A stretch of DNA of 64,000 nucleotides from Anaeromyxobacter paludicola (GTDB lineage: Bacteria > Myxococcota > Myxococcia > Myxococcales > Anaeromyxobacteraceae): assembly GCF_023169965.1 (NCBI RefSeq), contig NZ_AP025592.1, positions 3,968,001 to 4,032,000 of the forward strand. The letters are read 5' to 3'. Shown here piece after piece: positions 7,956 to 15,030 of this stretch. Both the position numbers and the translations under genes were made by a program. Numbering within the stretch: position 1 is the stretch's first letter; the number at the start of each line of letters is the position of its first letter. The notes under the pieces were generated by a model. It did no database searches. It was not told the origin of the DNA and was given only the letters and a program-made list of their open reading frames with translations.

Positions 7956-9107
7956 TCAACGCCGCCAGCGGCGGGCGAGCAGGCCCGCGAGGACGAGCGG
8001 CACGAGCTCCACCCGCGCCGCCCAGCCGAACAGCGGCCCGACGCCTCCGAGCCGGTCGTAGCCGATGCCGGCGAGCTGGTAGCCGAGGCCGTTCCCGGCG
8101 CCGAACACCACGGCCGAGAACAGCGCCTGCCCGGTGACCCGCAGCCGCGAGGGGACGAGCGCCGTCATCGCCGACATGGCCGCTCCCCAGAACAGGCCGA
8201 AGGTGAGCCCGTGCAGCGACTGCAGCGCCACCACCGCCGCCGCCGAGCGCGCCTGCGAGAGGAGCGTCCAGCGGAGCGCCGAGCCGGCGAAGGCGGCCAG
8301 GAAGAGCGCCCGCGGCGAGAGCCGGGCGGCGAGCCGCGGGTAGGCGAGGAGCACCAGCACCTCCGCGCCGACGCCCACGGTCATGGCGAGCCCGGTGACG
8401 CCCGAGGGCAGCCCGGCGTCGCGGACGAAGACCCCGAAGAGGAGGTGGAACGGCGCGCAGGCGGCCCAGTGCAGCGCGCAGGCGGCGATGAGGGCCAGGA
8501 GCGGCGGGCTCCGGAGCAGGGCGAGCGTCTCGCGCAGGGCCGGCCTCGGGCCGGCGGCCGCGGTCTCGGGCAGGCGGCGCGCCGCCCAGGCGTAGCCGGC
8601 CACGCAGGCGGCGATGGCGAGCGGGACCGCCGCGTCCCCGGCCCGGTCGCCGCGCGCGGTGAGGAGGAGCCCGAGCCCCTGCGCCAGCAGGATGTAGCCG
8701 AGCGAGCCGAAGAGCCGGATGCGGGTGTACGACGGCCCCGGCGGACGGGTCTGCTCGAGGGTGACGGCGTCGGCGAGCGGGATGACGGCCGGCTGCGCGA
8801 GCGCCTGGAGCCCCAGCACCAGCGCGACCGCGGCCGGGGCGTGGGCGAGCGGCAGGAAGGCGGTGGCGGCCGCCGCCCAGAGCGCGGCGAGCGAGAGGGC
8901 CCGGGCCGGCGCGCCGAGCCGGTCGGCCGCCGCCGCCCAGCCGAGGGCGACCGGGGCGGAGAGCAGCGGGCCGATGAGCTGCACCGTCCCGATCGCCGCG
9001 CCGGAGAACCCGAGGCCGCGCAGGTAGGGCGCGAGGAACGGGAGCGTGGCGCCGACGCTGCCGTAGTAGAGCGCGTAGAACAGGCGCAGGCGCGCGGGCG
9101 TCGTCAT
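7956..9107 (-). CDS. MFS transporter (HcaT/PPP-like)
   Basis: This 383-residue polytopic protein begins MTTPARLRLFYALYYGSVGA and continues with LPFLAPYLRGLGFSGAAIGT, typical of the MFS_1-like family that includes the phenylpropionate transporter HcaT and some sugar permeases. Twelve hydrophobic segments can be counted. Its start lies only 19 bp from the ATG of the divergent nucleotidyltransferase gene, so the two promoters must overlap the coding regions or the messages must have very short leaders. Substrate unknown. Confidence 0.8.
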   Translation of the reverse strand: MTTPARLRLFYALYYGSVGATLPFLAPYLRGLGFSGAAIGTVQLIGPLLSAPVALGWAAAADRLGAPARALSLAALWAAAATAFLPLAHAPAAVALVLGLQALAQPAVIPLADAVTLEQTRPPGPSYTRIRLFGSLGYILLAQGLGLLLTARGDRAGDAAVPLAIAACVAGYAWAARRLPETAAAGPRPALRETLALLRSPPLLALIAACALHWAACAPFHLLFGVFVRDAGLPSGVTGLAMTVGVGAEVLVLLAYPRLAARLSPRALFLAAFAGSALRWTLLSQARSAAAVVALQSLHGLTFGLFWGAAMSAMTALVPSRLRVTGQALFSAVVFGAGNGLGYQLAGIGYDRLGGVGPLFGWAARVELVPLVLAGLLARRWRR

Positions 9108-9111
9108 CGGT

Positions 9112-9117
9112 TATGGT
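9112..9117 (+). promoter_or_regulatory. Candidate -10 box 9 nt before the nucleotidyltransferase start
   Basis: TATGGT ends 9 nt before the ATG at 9127, inside the 19-bp gap between divergent genes. No Shine-Dalgarno sequence is visible in the nine intervening bases. It is one of several such hexamers close to start codons in this window. Confidence 0.3.
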
Positions 9118-9126
9118 GCTCCTACC

Positions 9127-10179
9127 ATGGAACGCCCCGGGGAGAGCGGCCCCGCGCCGCGCGCGCCGCTCGTCGGCATGGTGCTCGGCGCCGGCCTCGG
9201 GACGCGGCTGCGCCCGCTCACGAACCTCCTCCCCAAGCCGGCGGCGCCGGTCTGCGGCGCCCCGCTGCTGGGCCACGCCTTCCGCGCGCTCGCCCGCGCC
9301 GGTGCCGCCCGCCTGGTGGTCAACGCGCACCACCTCCCGGGGGCGCTCGCGCGCGCCGCCGAGGGCGCGGCGGCCGAGGTCGGCCTCCCGCTCGCGGTGT
9401 CCGAGGAGCCGGTGATCGCGGGGACCGGCGGTGCGCTGCGCGAGGCGCGGCGCCACCTCGACGGCGCCGGCGAGGTGGTGCTCTGGAACGGCGACATCCT
9501 CTTCGACCTCGACCTCGAGGCCGCCCTCGCCGCCCACCGCGCGAGCGGCGCGCTCGCCACGATGGTGCTCCTCCCCATGCCCGCCGGCGCGACCTACGCC
9601 TCGGTCGAGGTGGACGGCGAGGGCGCGGTGCGCCGGATCGCGAGCCGCTTCGGGCCGGGCGGGGAGGGGCTCACGCCCTGGCACTTCTCCGGCGTGCACG
9701 TGCTCTCGCCGGGGCTGCTGGCGCGGGTGCCGGAGGCGCCGTTCGAGGTGGACGTCAACCGGCACGTCTACCCGCCGCTCATGGCCTCGGGCGCGGTGCG
9801 CGGCTTCGTCGCGAGCGGCTACTGGAACGACCTCGGCACGCCGGCCCGCTACCTCGAGGCCTGTCTCGACGCGCTCGCGGGGAGGACCGGGGGCGCGGTG
9901 CGGCTCCCGGGCGGGGAGGCAGCGCCCGGCGTGCGCGTCGCGCCCGGCGCGCGGGTCCACCCGCAGGCGCGGCTCCACGGCCCCGCGCTTGTCTGCGAGG
10001 GGGCGGAGGTCGGCGCCTTCGCCGAGGTGGGGCCGGGGGCGGTGCTCGAGCCTGGCAGCCGGGTGGGGGAGGGCGCCCGGGTGCGCGAGGCGGTGCTCTG
10101 GGAGGGGACCCAGGTCGCGGCGGGCGAGCGGGTCGAGCGCGCGGTGGCGGCGGGGACGTTGCGGGTTCCCGCCGGCTAG
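9127..10179 (+). CDS. Sugar-1-phosphate nucleotidyltransferase with left-handed beta-helix tail
   Basis: This 350-residue protein has the nucleotidyltransferase signature GAGLGTRLRPLT (residues 21-32) with LPKPAAPVCGAPLL after it, and the metal-binding WNGDILFDLD segment near residue 120. Residues about 265-345 carry hexapeptide repeats (GVRVAPGARVHPQARLHGPA and onward) of a left-handed beta-helix, as in GlmU, GDP-mannose pyrophosphorylase-like and MurNAc-1-P uridylyltransferase proteins. It should activate a sugar 1-phosphate as an NDP-sugar in the cytoplasm. Which nucleotide and sugar cannot be told. A TATGGT hexamer lies 9 nt before the ATG, suggesting a very short leader. Confidence 0.85.
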   Translation: MERPGESGPAPRAPLVGMVLGAGLGTRLRPLTNLLPKPAAPVCGAPLLGHAFRALARAGAARLVVNAHHLPGALARAAEGAAAEVGLPLAVSEEPVIAGTGGALREARRHLDGAGEVVLWNGDILFDLDLEAALAAHRASGALATMVLLPMPAGATYASVEVDGEGAVRRIASRFGPGGEGLTPWHFSGVHVLSPGLLARVPEAPFEVDVNRHVYPPLMASGAVRGFVASGYWNDLGTPARYLEACLDALAGRTGGAVRLPGGEAAPGVRVAPGARVHPQARLHGPALVCEGAEVGAFAEVGPGAVLEPGSRVGEGARVREAVLWEGTQVAAGERVERAVAAGTLRVPAG

Positions 10180-10290
10180 AAGCGCGTCGCCGGCCCCTGC
10201 GACAGCAGGGAGAGCCTTCCCTCCGACCGGCGAGATTCCCTGTAGGAACGAGGTGTTGGACGCAGCAGCGGGCCCCGAGGCGCGCTTCGC
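10180..10290. other. Intergenic region upstream of padR
   Basis: No gene is apparent. The segment includes GACAGCAGGGAGAGCC and TTCCCTCCGACCGG, which resemble the CCCTCTCCCGC-type intergenic repeat elsewhere in the window, but no clear terminator for the nucleotidyltransferase gene. Confidence 0.35.
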
Positions 10291-10339
10291 TTGACGGCTT
10301 ATATCGTACGACATATCTAGTGACTGTATCGTTCGATAC
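10291..10339 (+). promoter_or_regulatory. padR promoter with two palindromic operators
   Basis: A TTGACG -35 (10291-10296) is followed after 17 nt by TATCTA (10314-10319). Two related palindromes cover the promoter: ATATCGTACGACAT at 10301-10314, between the -35 and -10, and GTATCGTTCGATAC at 10326-10339, over the probable start site. Both share a TATCGT(A/T)CGA core, and their centres are 25 bp apart. The arrangement fits a repressor, most simply the PadR protein itself, blocking RNA polymerase. Confidence 0.65.
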
Positions 10340-10388
10340 GTCGAGCGATCAGGGCGGCGCGGCGCCGTCCGCTTCGAGGAGAACGCAC

Positions 10389-11060
10389 ATGCACTTCGGA
10401 CATCGGTTTCACCACGCGATGGAGCAGGGCCTCGCGGAGGCCGGCTTCGGCCCGTGGGCCTGCGGGCCACGCGGCTTCGGCGGTCACCGCCACGGTCACC
10501 ACGGCCACGGGCGGCCGTTCGGCTTCGGCCGCGGCGGCGATCCGGGCGACTTCGGGTTCCGCGCGGGGCGGAAGCTCTCGTCGTCGGACCTGCAGCTGCT
10601 CCTGCTCGCCCTGATCGGCGAGGCGCCCCGCCACGGCTACGAGCTCATCAAGGCGGTCGAGGAGCGGTCGGGCGGCTTCTACACGCCGAGCCCCGGCGTC
10701 ATCTACCCGGCGCTCACCTACCTCGAGGAGGCGGGGCTCGCGGCCTCCGAGGCGGAGGGCGCGCGCAAGCGCTACCGGCTCACCGAGGAGGGCGCGAAGG
10801 ACCTCGCGGCGCGACGGACCGAGGCCGACGCGCTCCTCGCGCAGCTCGCCCGCATCGGGGAGAGGATGGCGCGCGTCCGCGACGCCTTCGCCGACGAGGT
10901 GGAGGGCGACGCGCGCGGGGCGCCGGAGCGGGCCGAGCTGCACGACGCCGTGCATGCGCTGCGCGAGGCGGTGCGGTCGCGCCGCGGGGCCGCGGTCGAG
11001 GAGCTCCGCCGGGTGATCGGGATCCTGCGCGAGGCCGCGCAGAAGATCGCGAAGGGGTGA
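10389..11060 (+). CDS. PadR-family transcriptional regulator with His-rich N-terminus
   Basis: This 223-residue regulator has a winged-helix PadR domain at about residues 60-135 (LSSSDLQLLLLALIGEAPRH, then GYELIKAVEERSGGFYTPSP and GVIYPALTYLEEAGL) followed by a helical C-terminal part. The first 45 residues hold nine histidines, including GGHRHGHHGHGR, plus one cysteine. This recalls E. coli YqjI, a nickel-responsive PadR protein with a metal-binding N-terminal extension. Two palindromes upstream suggest autorepression. No obvious target gene lies beside it: the next gene is convergent. Metal sensing is inferred from composition only. GAGGAGAACGCAC precedes the ATG, a good ribosome site. Confidence 0.85.
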   Translation: MHFGHRFHHAMEQGLAEAGFGPWACGPRGFGGHRHGHHGHGRPFGFGRGGDPGDFGFRAGRKLSSSDLQLLLLALIGEAPRHGYELIKAVEERSGGFYTPSPGVIYPALTYLEEAGLAASEAEGARKRYRLTEEGAKDLAARRTEADALLAQLARIGERMARVRDAFADEVEGDARGAPERAELHDAVHALREAVRSRRGAAVEELRRVIGILREAAQKIAKG

Positions 11061-11084
11061 GCCGGGCGGCGCGAGGTCCACGCG

Positions 11085-11115
11085 CCCGTCATGGTCACCG
11101 GGTGACCATGACGGG
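11085..11115. terminator. Perfect 14-bp hairpin between convergent genes
   Basis: CCCGTCATGGTCAC and GTGACCATGACGGG are exact complements around a 3-nt loop. It sits between the ends of padR (plus) and cerR (minus, stop at 11119), so it probably ends or protects transcripts from both sides. There is no T-run on either strand. Confidence 0.55.
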
Positions 11116-11118
11116 GCA

Positions 11119-12126
11119 TCACGGCGAGGGCGCCGGCCCGCCCGCGAGGTGCCCCTCGGCCACCAGCGTCTGCCGCATCCCCTCGCCGAGCAGGAACCGC
11201 GGCGCGTAGCCGAGCTCGCTGCGGGCGCGGGAGGCGTCGCAGGTCCAGGAGGGCTGGCGGATCTCGCGGACCTTGTCGAGCGAGAAGACCGCCGCCTTGC
11301 GGCGCAGCTGCGCGAAGGCGGTCGCGCCGGCGGCGGCGACCCAGCTCACCGCCTCGGGCAGGGCGAGGACGCGGCCCGAGACCCCGAGCGGACCGAGCGC
11401 GGCGCGGCCGATCTCCTCCCAGGTGTAGGTCGCGCCGTCGTCGAGGTAGTAGACGCCCTCGCCGCCGGCCGGCCCGAGCCGGCGCCCATGCTCCAGGGCG
11501 AGCGCGATCCCCTGCGCCAGGTCCTCGACGTGCACCACGCTGTAGCGCTTCTCGGCGAGGCCGGCCTTCACGATGAGCCCGGCGCGGGCCATGGCGAGGA
11601 GCGGCGGCAGCACCTCGCGGTCGCCCGGGCCGTAGACGATGGGCGGCCGGACCACGGTCGCCTCGAGCCGGAAGGCGAGGTCCCGCAGCACCGCCTCGGC
11701 GGCGAGCTTGCTCTCGCCGTAGGCCGAGACCGGGGCCGGCGGGTCGTCCGCCGTGCGCGGCCGCGCCGCAGTGGAGGGGCCCGCCGCCGCGAGCGAGGAG
11801 ACGAGGACGAAGCGGGTGGCCCCGGCGGCGATGGCGGCGTCGGCGAGGTGCCGCGTCCCGCCGGCGTTGACCGCGAAGAAGGCGGGCCGGCCGAGGGCCT
11901 TCACCACGCCGGCGAGGTGGAGCACCGCCTCGCAGCCCTCCACCGCCGCGGGCAGGGTGGCGGGCTCGCAGACGTCGCCCTTCACCACCTCGGCGCCGGC
12001 CGCCGAGAGCGGCGCGGCGGCGGCGGGGTTGCGCGCCAGCGCCCGCACCGCGTGGCCGCGCGCGAGCAGGACGCGGCAGACGTGCTGGCCGATGAAGCCG
12101 GTCGAGCCGGTGACGAGGACCTTCAC
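11119..12126 (-). CDS. cerR: Ceramide reductase CerR (extended SDR, NAD(P)-dependent)
   Basis: This 335-residue extended short-chain dehydrogenase has the Rossmann signature GSTGFIG (residues 7-13), a VSSLAAAGPS strand ending with the catalytic Ser region, and the YGESK catalytic motif (Tyr136, Lys140). In Caulobacter, CerR reduces the 3-keto group of the ceramide intermediate after N-acylation. The gene follows Spt and bCerS on the same strand with a 43-nt gap, the same trio as in ceramide-producing bacteria. By sequence alone it could also be an HpnA-like or nucleotide-sugar epimerase, so the name rests on family plus context. Confidence 0.75.
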   Translation of the reverse strand: MKVLVTGSTGFIGQHVCRVLLARGHAVRALARNPAAAAPLSAAGAEVVKGDVCEPATLPAAVEGCEAVLHLAGVVKALGRPAFFAVNAGGTRHLADAAIAAGATRFVLVSSLAAAGPSTAARPRTADDPPAPVSAYGESKLAAEAVLRDLAFRLEATVVRPPIVYGPGDREVLPPLLAMARAGLIVKAGLAEKRYSVVHVEDLAQGIALALEHGRRLGPAGGEGVYYLDDGATYTWEEIGRAALGPLGVSGRVLALPEAVSWVAAAGATAFAQLRRKAAVFSLDKVREIRQPSWTCDASRARSELGYAPRFLLGEGMRQTLVAEGHLAGGPAPSP

Positions 12127-12169
12127 CGCGGGGATCCCTCCGGCGCCCGCCGGACCGGGCGGACGCGTC

Positions 12170-13360
12170 CTACTCGACCGGCGTCTCGAAGATCCGGTAG
12201 GTCTTGTGCCGGACGCACCCGCAGGCCTCGATGGCGCGGTTGATGAGGTGGTTGTCCTCGAGCGTCCAGGAGATCTCGCCGCCCTTGTAGCCGAGCTGGC
12301 GGGCGCGCTGGATGGTCTCGACCACGAGGACGGCGTCGATGCCGCGCTTGCGGTAGCGCTCGATCACGCCGAGGGCCATGAGCCGCACCCGGTCGATCTG
12401 GCGCGAGTAGTACATGAGCTTGGCGAGCCCGATGGGCAGGCCGAAGCGGGTGAGCCGGCCGTCCACGTGGCTCAGCGCCTGGTTGAAGTCGGGCACCGTG
12501 AGCGAGAACGCCACCGGCTCGCCGTGGGCCTCGGCGACGAGGCACAGGCCCGGCGCCACGAGCTGCTTCAGGTCGCGGGCGAGCTTGTCGAACTCGGCGT
12601 CGGTCATGGGGACGAAGCCCCAGTTCTTCTCCCAGGCGGCGTTGTAGACCGCCTTGAGCCGGGCCACCTCGGCCTCGAAGTCCTTCAGGTTCACCGGCCG
12701 GACGAGGAGCCCCTCGCGCTTGCGCACCTTCTCCGCGATGCTCGCGAACTTCTCGGGCGGCGGCTCGGCGGCGGTGCGCTCGAAGGCGTAGAGGTCCTTC
12801 GACTTCTTGAGCCCGCACGCGCCGAAGAGGTCGGCGTAGTAGTACGGGTTGTGCGGCATGAGCAGGTACGGCGGCGTGTCGAAGCCGTCCACCAGGAGGC
12901 CGCAGTCGTAGTTGGTGGAGAGGTTGAGCGGCCCGATCATCGAGTCGAGGCCGCGCCACCGCGCCCAGGCCTTGGCGGCGCCGAAGAGCGCGGCGGAGAC
13001 GCCGGGGTCGTTCACCGACTCGTAGAGCCCGAAGTAGGCGGTCTTGGAGCCGTGGAAGGCGTTGAAGTTGCGGTCGTTGACGGCGGCGATGCGCCCCACC
13101 GTCTCCCCGCCGCGCCGCGCGAGGTAGAGCCCCACCTCGGAGTGCTTGAAGAACGGGTTCTTGGCCGGATCGAGGAACTCGTGCCGCTCCATGAGCAGCG
13201 GCGGGACCCAGTTCGGATCGCCCTTGTTGATCTGCCACTGCAGCCGGATGAAGGCGTCCTTCTCCAGCCCGGACTGGACGGAGACGACCTCCACCTCCGG
13301 GTCGGGGCGGGCGGGCTGGCCTTGGGTGGCCGGGTGCTCGGTGACGGCGGGCTGGACCAT
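12170..13360 (-). CDS. bcerS: Bacterial ceramide synthase bCerS (GNAT-fold acyltransferase)
   Basis: This 396-residue protein belongs to the large GNAT-like family that includes the Caulobacter ceramide synthase. That enzyme transfers an acyl group to the amino group of 3-ketosphinganine. Segments seen are WQINKGDPNWVPPLLMERHE near the N-terminus, the MIGPLNLSTNYDCGLLVDGF block in the middle, and GGEISWTLEDNHLINRAIEA near the end. It is unrelated to eukaryotic ceramide synthases. The ATG at 13360 has GAGG six bases upstream and is preferred over an in-frame TTG at 13381. It lies between spt and cerR, 31 nt after spt. Acyl-chain choice and donor (acyl-CoA or acyl-ACP) cannot be read. Confidence 0.82.
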   Translation of the reverse strand: MVQPAVTEHPATQGQPARPDPEVEVVSVQSGLEKDAFIRLQWQINKGDPNWVPPLLMERHEFLDPAKNPFFKHSEVGLYLARRGGETVGRIAAVNDRNFNAFHGSKTAYFGLYESVNDPGVSAALFGAAKAWARWRGLDSMIGPLNLSTNYDCGLLVDGFDTPPYLLMPHNPYYYADLFGACGLKKSKDLYAFERTAAEPPPEKFASIAEKVRKREGLLVRPVNLKDFEAEVARLKAVYNAAWEKNWGFVPMTDAEFDKLARDLKQLVAPGLCLVAEAHGEPVAFSLTVPDFNQALSHVDGRLTRFGLPIGLAKLMYYSRQIDRVRLMALGVIERYRKRGIDAVLVVETIQRARQLGYKGGEISWTLEDNHLINRAIEACGCVRHKTYRIFETPVE

Positions 13361-13391
13361 GTCGTGCCTCGGATCCTGCAAGTTCGCTCCG

Positions 13392-14933
13392 CTACTCGCG
13401 GTCGGCGGTGCGGCCGCCGGACTGGCGCCGCTGGAGCAGCTTCACGCCGGCGCCCATGAGCTTGGTGCGCAGGCGGCGGCGCTGCTGCCAGAGGGTGGTC
13501 GGCAGCTCCGCCAGCTTCTTCACGTCCTCGGGGCCGGCGTTGAGGGCGCGCCAGGTCATGATCTCGACCACGTCGCCGAGCCGCTCCGACAGCGGGCGGT
13601 CCGACTGCTGGAGCACCTCGCCCACGCCGAGGCTGCCCTTCACCGGGCTGCGCTCCACCGAGATGGCGGTGATGCCGTCCTCGGCCGACGAGTAGAACCC
13701 GTTGCAGCCGGGGCGGGCCATCTTCACCTCCACCCGCGTGGAGGGCTTCTTGTAGGGGATGACCCCCATCTCGCGGCCGCAGCGCTGGAAGATGTCGAGC
13801 GAGCGGTCCACCTGCTCGTCGGTGTGGGTCGCGGTGAAGACGGTCCGGACCAGCTCCTTCTCGACCGCCGGCCTCACCACCGGCGAGGCGAACATGCCGG
13901 CGTCGGTGAGCCTCCGCCAGAAGGAGAGGCAGAGGGTCTGGTCGCCGATCACGATCGGGAGCACCGGGGTGACCGACGGCGCGGTGTCGAAGCCCATCCC
14001 GCGCAGCTCGCGGTGGAGCCGCTCGGAGATGTCCCAGAGCCGCGCGCGGCGCTCCGGCTCCTGCTCGATGATCTCGAGGCTCTTGAGCGCGGCGGCGGCG
14101 GCGCCCGGCGTCATCGAGGCCGAGAAGACGAGCGGCCGCGACTTGTGCTTGAGCCAGTTGATGACCTCCTTCGGGCCGGCGATGCAGCCGCCGATGGAGG
14201 CGAGCGACTTCGAGAAGGTGAGCATCTGGAGGTCCACCTCGTCGTGCAGCCCGAAGTGCTCCCCCGTGCCGCGTCCGCCCTCGCCGAGGACGCCGAAGCC
14301 GTGGGCGTCGTCCACGAAGAGCCGCGCGTTGTACTTCTTCTTCAGCTCGACGATCTTCGGCAGGTTCGCGAGGTCGCCCTCCATCGAGTACATGCCGTCG
14401 ACGACGATGAGCTTGCCGGAGTCCGGATCGGCGCTGGCGAGCAGCCGCTCCAGGTCGTCCATGTTGTTGTGGCGGAAGCGCTTGCAGTCGCCGAGCGCCG
14501 CCTGGATGCCCTCGACGAGCGAGGCGTGCACCATGCGGTCGGCGAAGATGGTGTCCTTGCGCAGGATGAGCGACGAGAGGACGCCGACGTTGGTGCCGAA
14601 GCCGGTCGAGTAGGTGACCGCGGCCTCGCGGCCGAGGTACTTCGCGAGCCGGTGGTCGAGCTCGTCGTGCAGCTCGGTGGTGCCGTTGAGCACGCGCGAG
14701 CCGCAGGTGGAGGCGCCCCACCGGCGCGAGGCCTCGGCGGCGGCCTCCTTGACCCGGGGGTCGTTGGCGAGCCCGAGGTAGTTGTTGGAGCAGGCCATGA
14801 TGACCCGCTTGCCGTCGATCACCACCTCGGTGCCGTCGGTCTCCTGGATGACCCGGTAGTACGCGTAGTGGCCCGCGAGCTTGGCGAGGTCGGCGTCCTT
14901 CCAGTTGACGCACTTCTCGAAGATGTCTGCCAT
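13392..14933 (-). CDS. spt: Serine palmitoyltransferase (alpha-oxoamine synthase family)
   Basis: This 513-residue PLP enzyme should condense L-serine with a fatty acyl thioester to give 3-ketosphinganine, the first step of sphingolipid synthesis. Visible catalytic positions are the stacking His in ADRMVHASLV (His136), DDAH (Asp208, His211) and the Schiff-base lysine in TFSKSLASIGG (Lys242). The motif YSTGFGTNVG near 108-117 is typical of the family. It is about 110 residues longer than usual alpha-oxoamine synthases because of a basic C-terminal tail. KBL and BioF share the fold, but the neighbouring bCerS and CerR genes favour Spt. No dedicated acyl carrier protein gene is present nearby, unlike in Caulobacter. 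Confidence 0.85.
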   Translation of the reverse strand: MADIFEKCVNWKDADLAKLAGHYAYYRVIQETDGTEVVIDGKRVIMACSNNYLGLANDPRVKEAAAEASRRWGASTCGSRVLNGTTELHDELDHRLAKYLGREAAVTYSTGFGTNVGVLSSLILRKDTIFADRMVHASLVEGIQAALGDCKRFRHNNMDDLERLLASADPDSGKLIVVDGMYSMEGDLANLPKIVELKKKYNARLFVDDAHGFGVLGEGGRGTGEHFGLHDEVDLQMLTFSKSLASIGGCIAGPKEVINWLKHKSRPLVFSASMTPGAAAAALKSLEIIEQEPERRARLWDISERLHRELRGMGFDTAPSVTPVLPIVIGDQTLCLSFWRRLTDAGMFASPVVRPAVEKELVRTVFTATHTDEQVDRSLDIFQRCGREMGVIPYKKPSTRVEVKMARPGCNGFYSSAEDGITAISVERSPVKGSLGVGEVLQQSDRPLSERLGDVVEIMTWRALNAGPEDVKKLAELPTTLWQQRRRLRTKLMGAGVKLLQRRQSGGRTADRE

Positions 14934-14982
14934 GTTCCTGACTCTCCGCCCTTTCCGGGGCCCTTCGGCGCCGCGCTGCGTG

Positions 14983-15009
14983 AGTATCGAACGGGAGGCG
15001 TCGCGTCAA
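14983..15009 (-). promoter_or_regulatory. Candidate promoter upstream of spt
   Basis: In the 97-nt gap between the MMPL gene and spt, the minus strand reads TTGACG (15009-15004), 15 nt, then GATACT (14988-14983). The start of transcription would lie about 40 nt before the spt ATG. The spacing is shorter than ideal. If real, spt-bcerS-cerR can be expressed apart from the upstream genes. Confidence 0.35.
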
Positions 15010-15030
15010 GCGACCGCCCGGACGGAACGC

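Noticed and set aside
13392-14933. Glycine C-acetyltransferase (KBL) or BioF
   Set aside because: Same fold and motifs, but no threonine dehydrogenase or biotin genes nearby; bCerS and CerR adjacency favours serine palmitoyltransferase.
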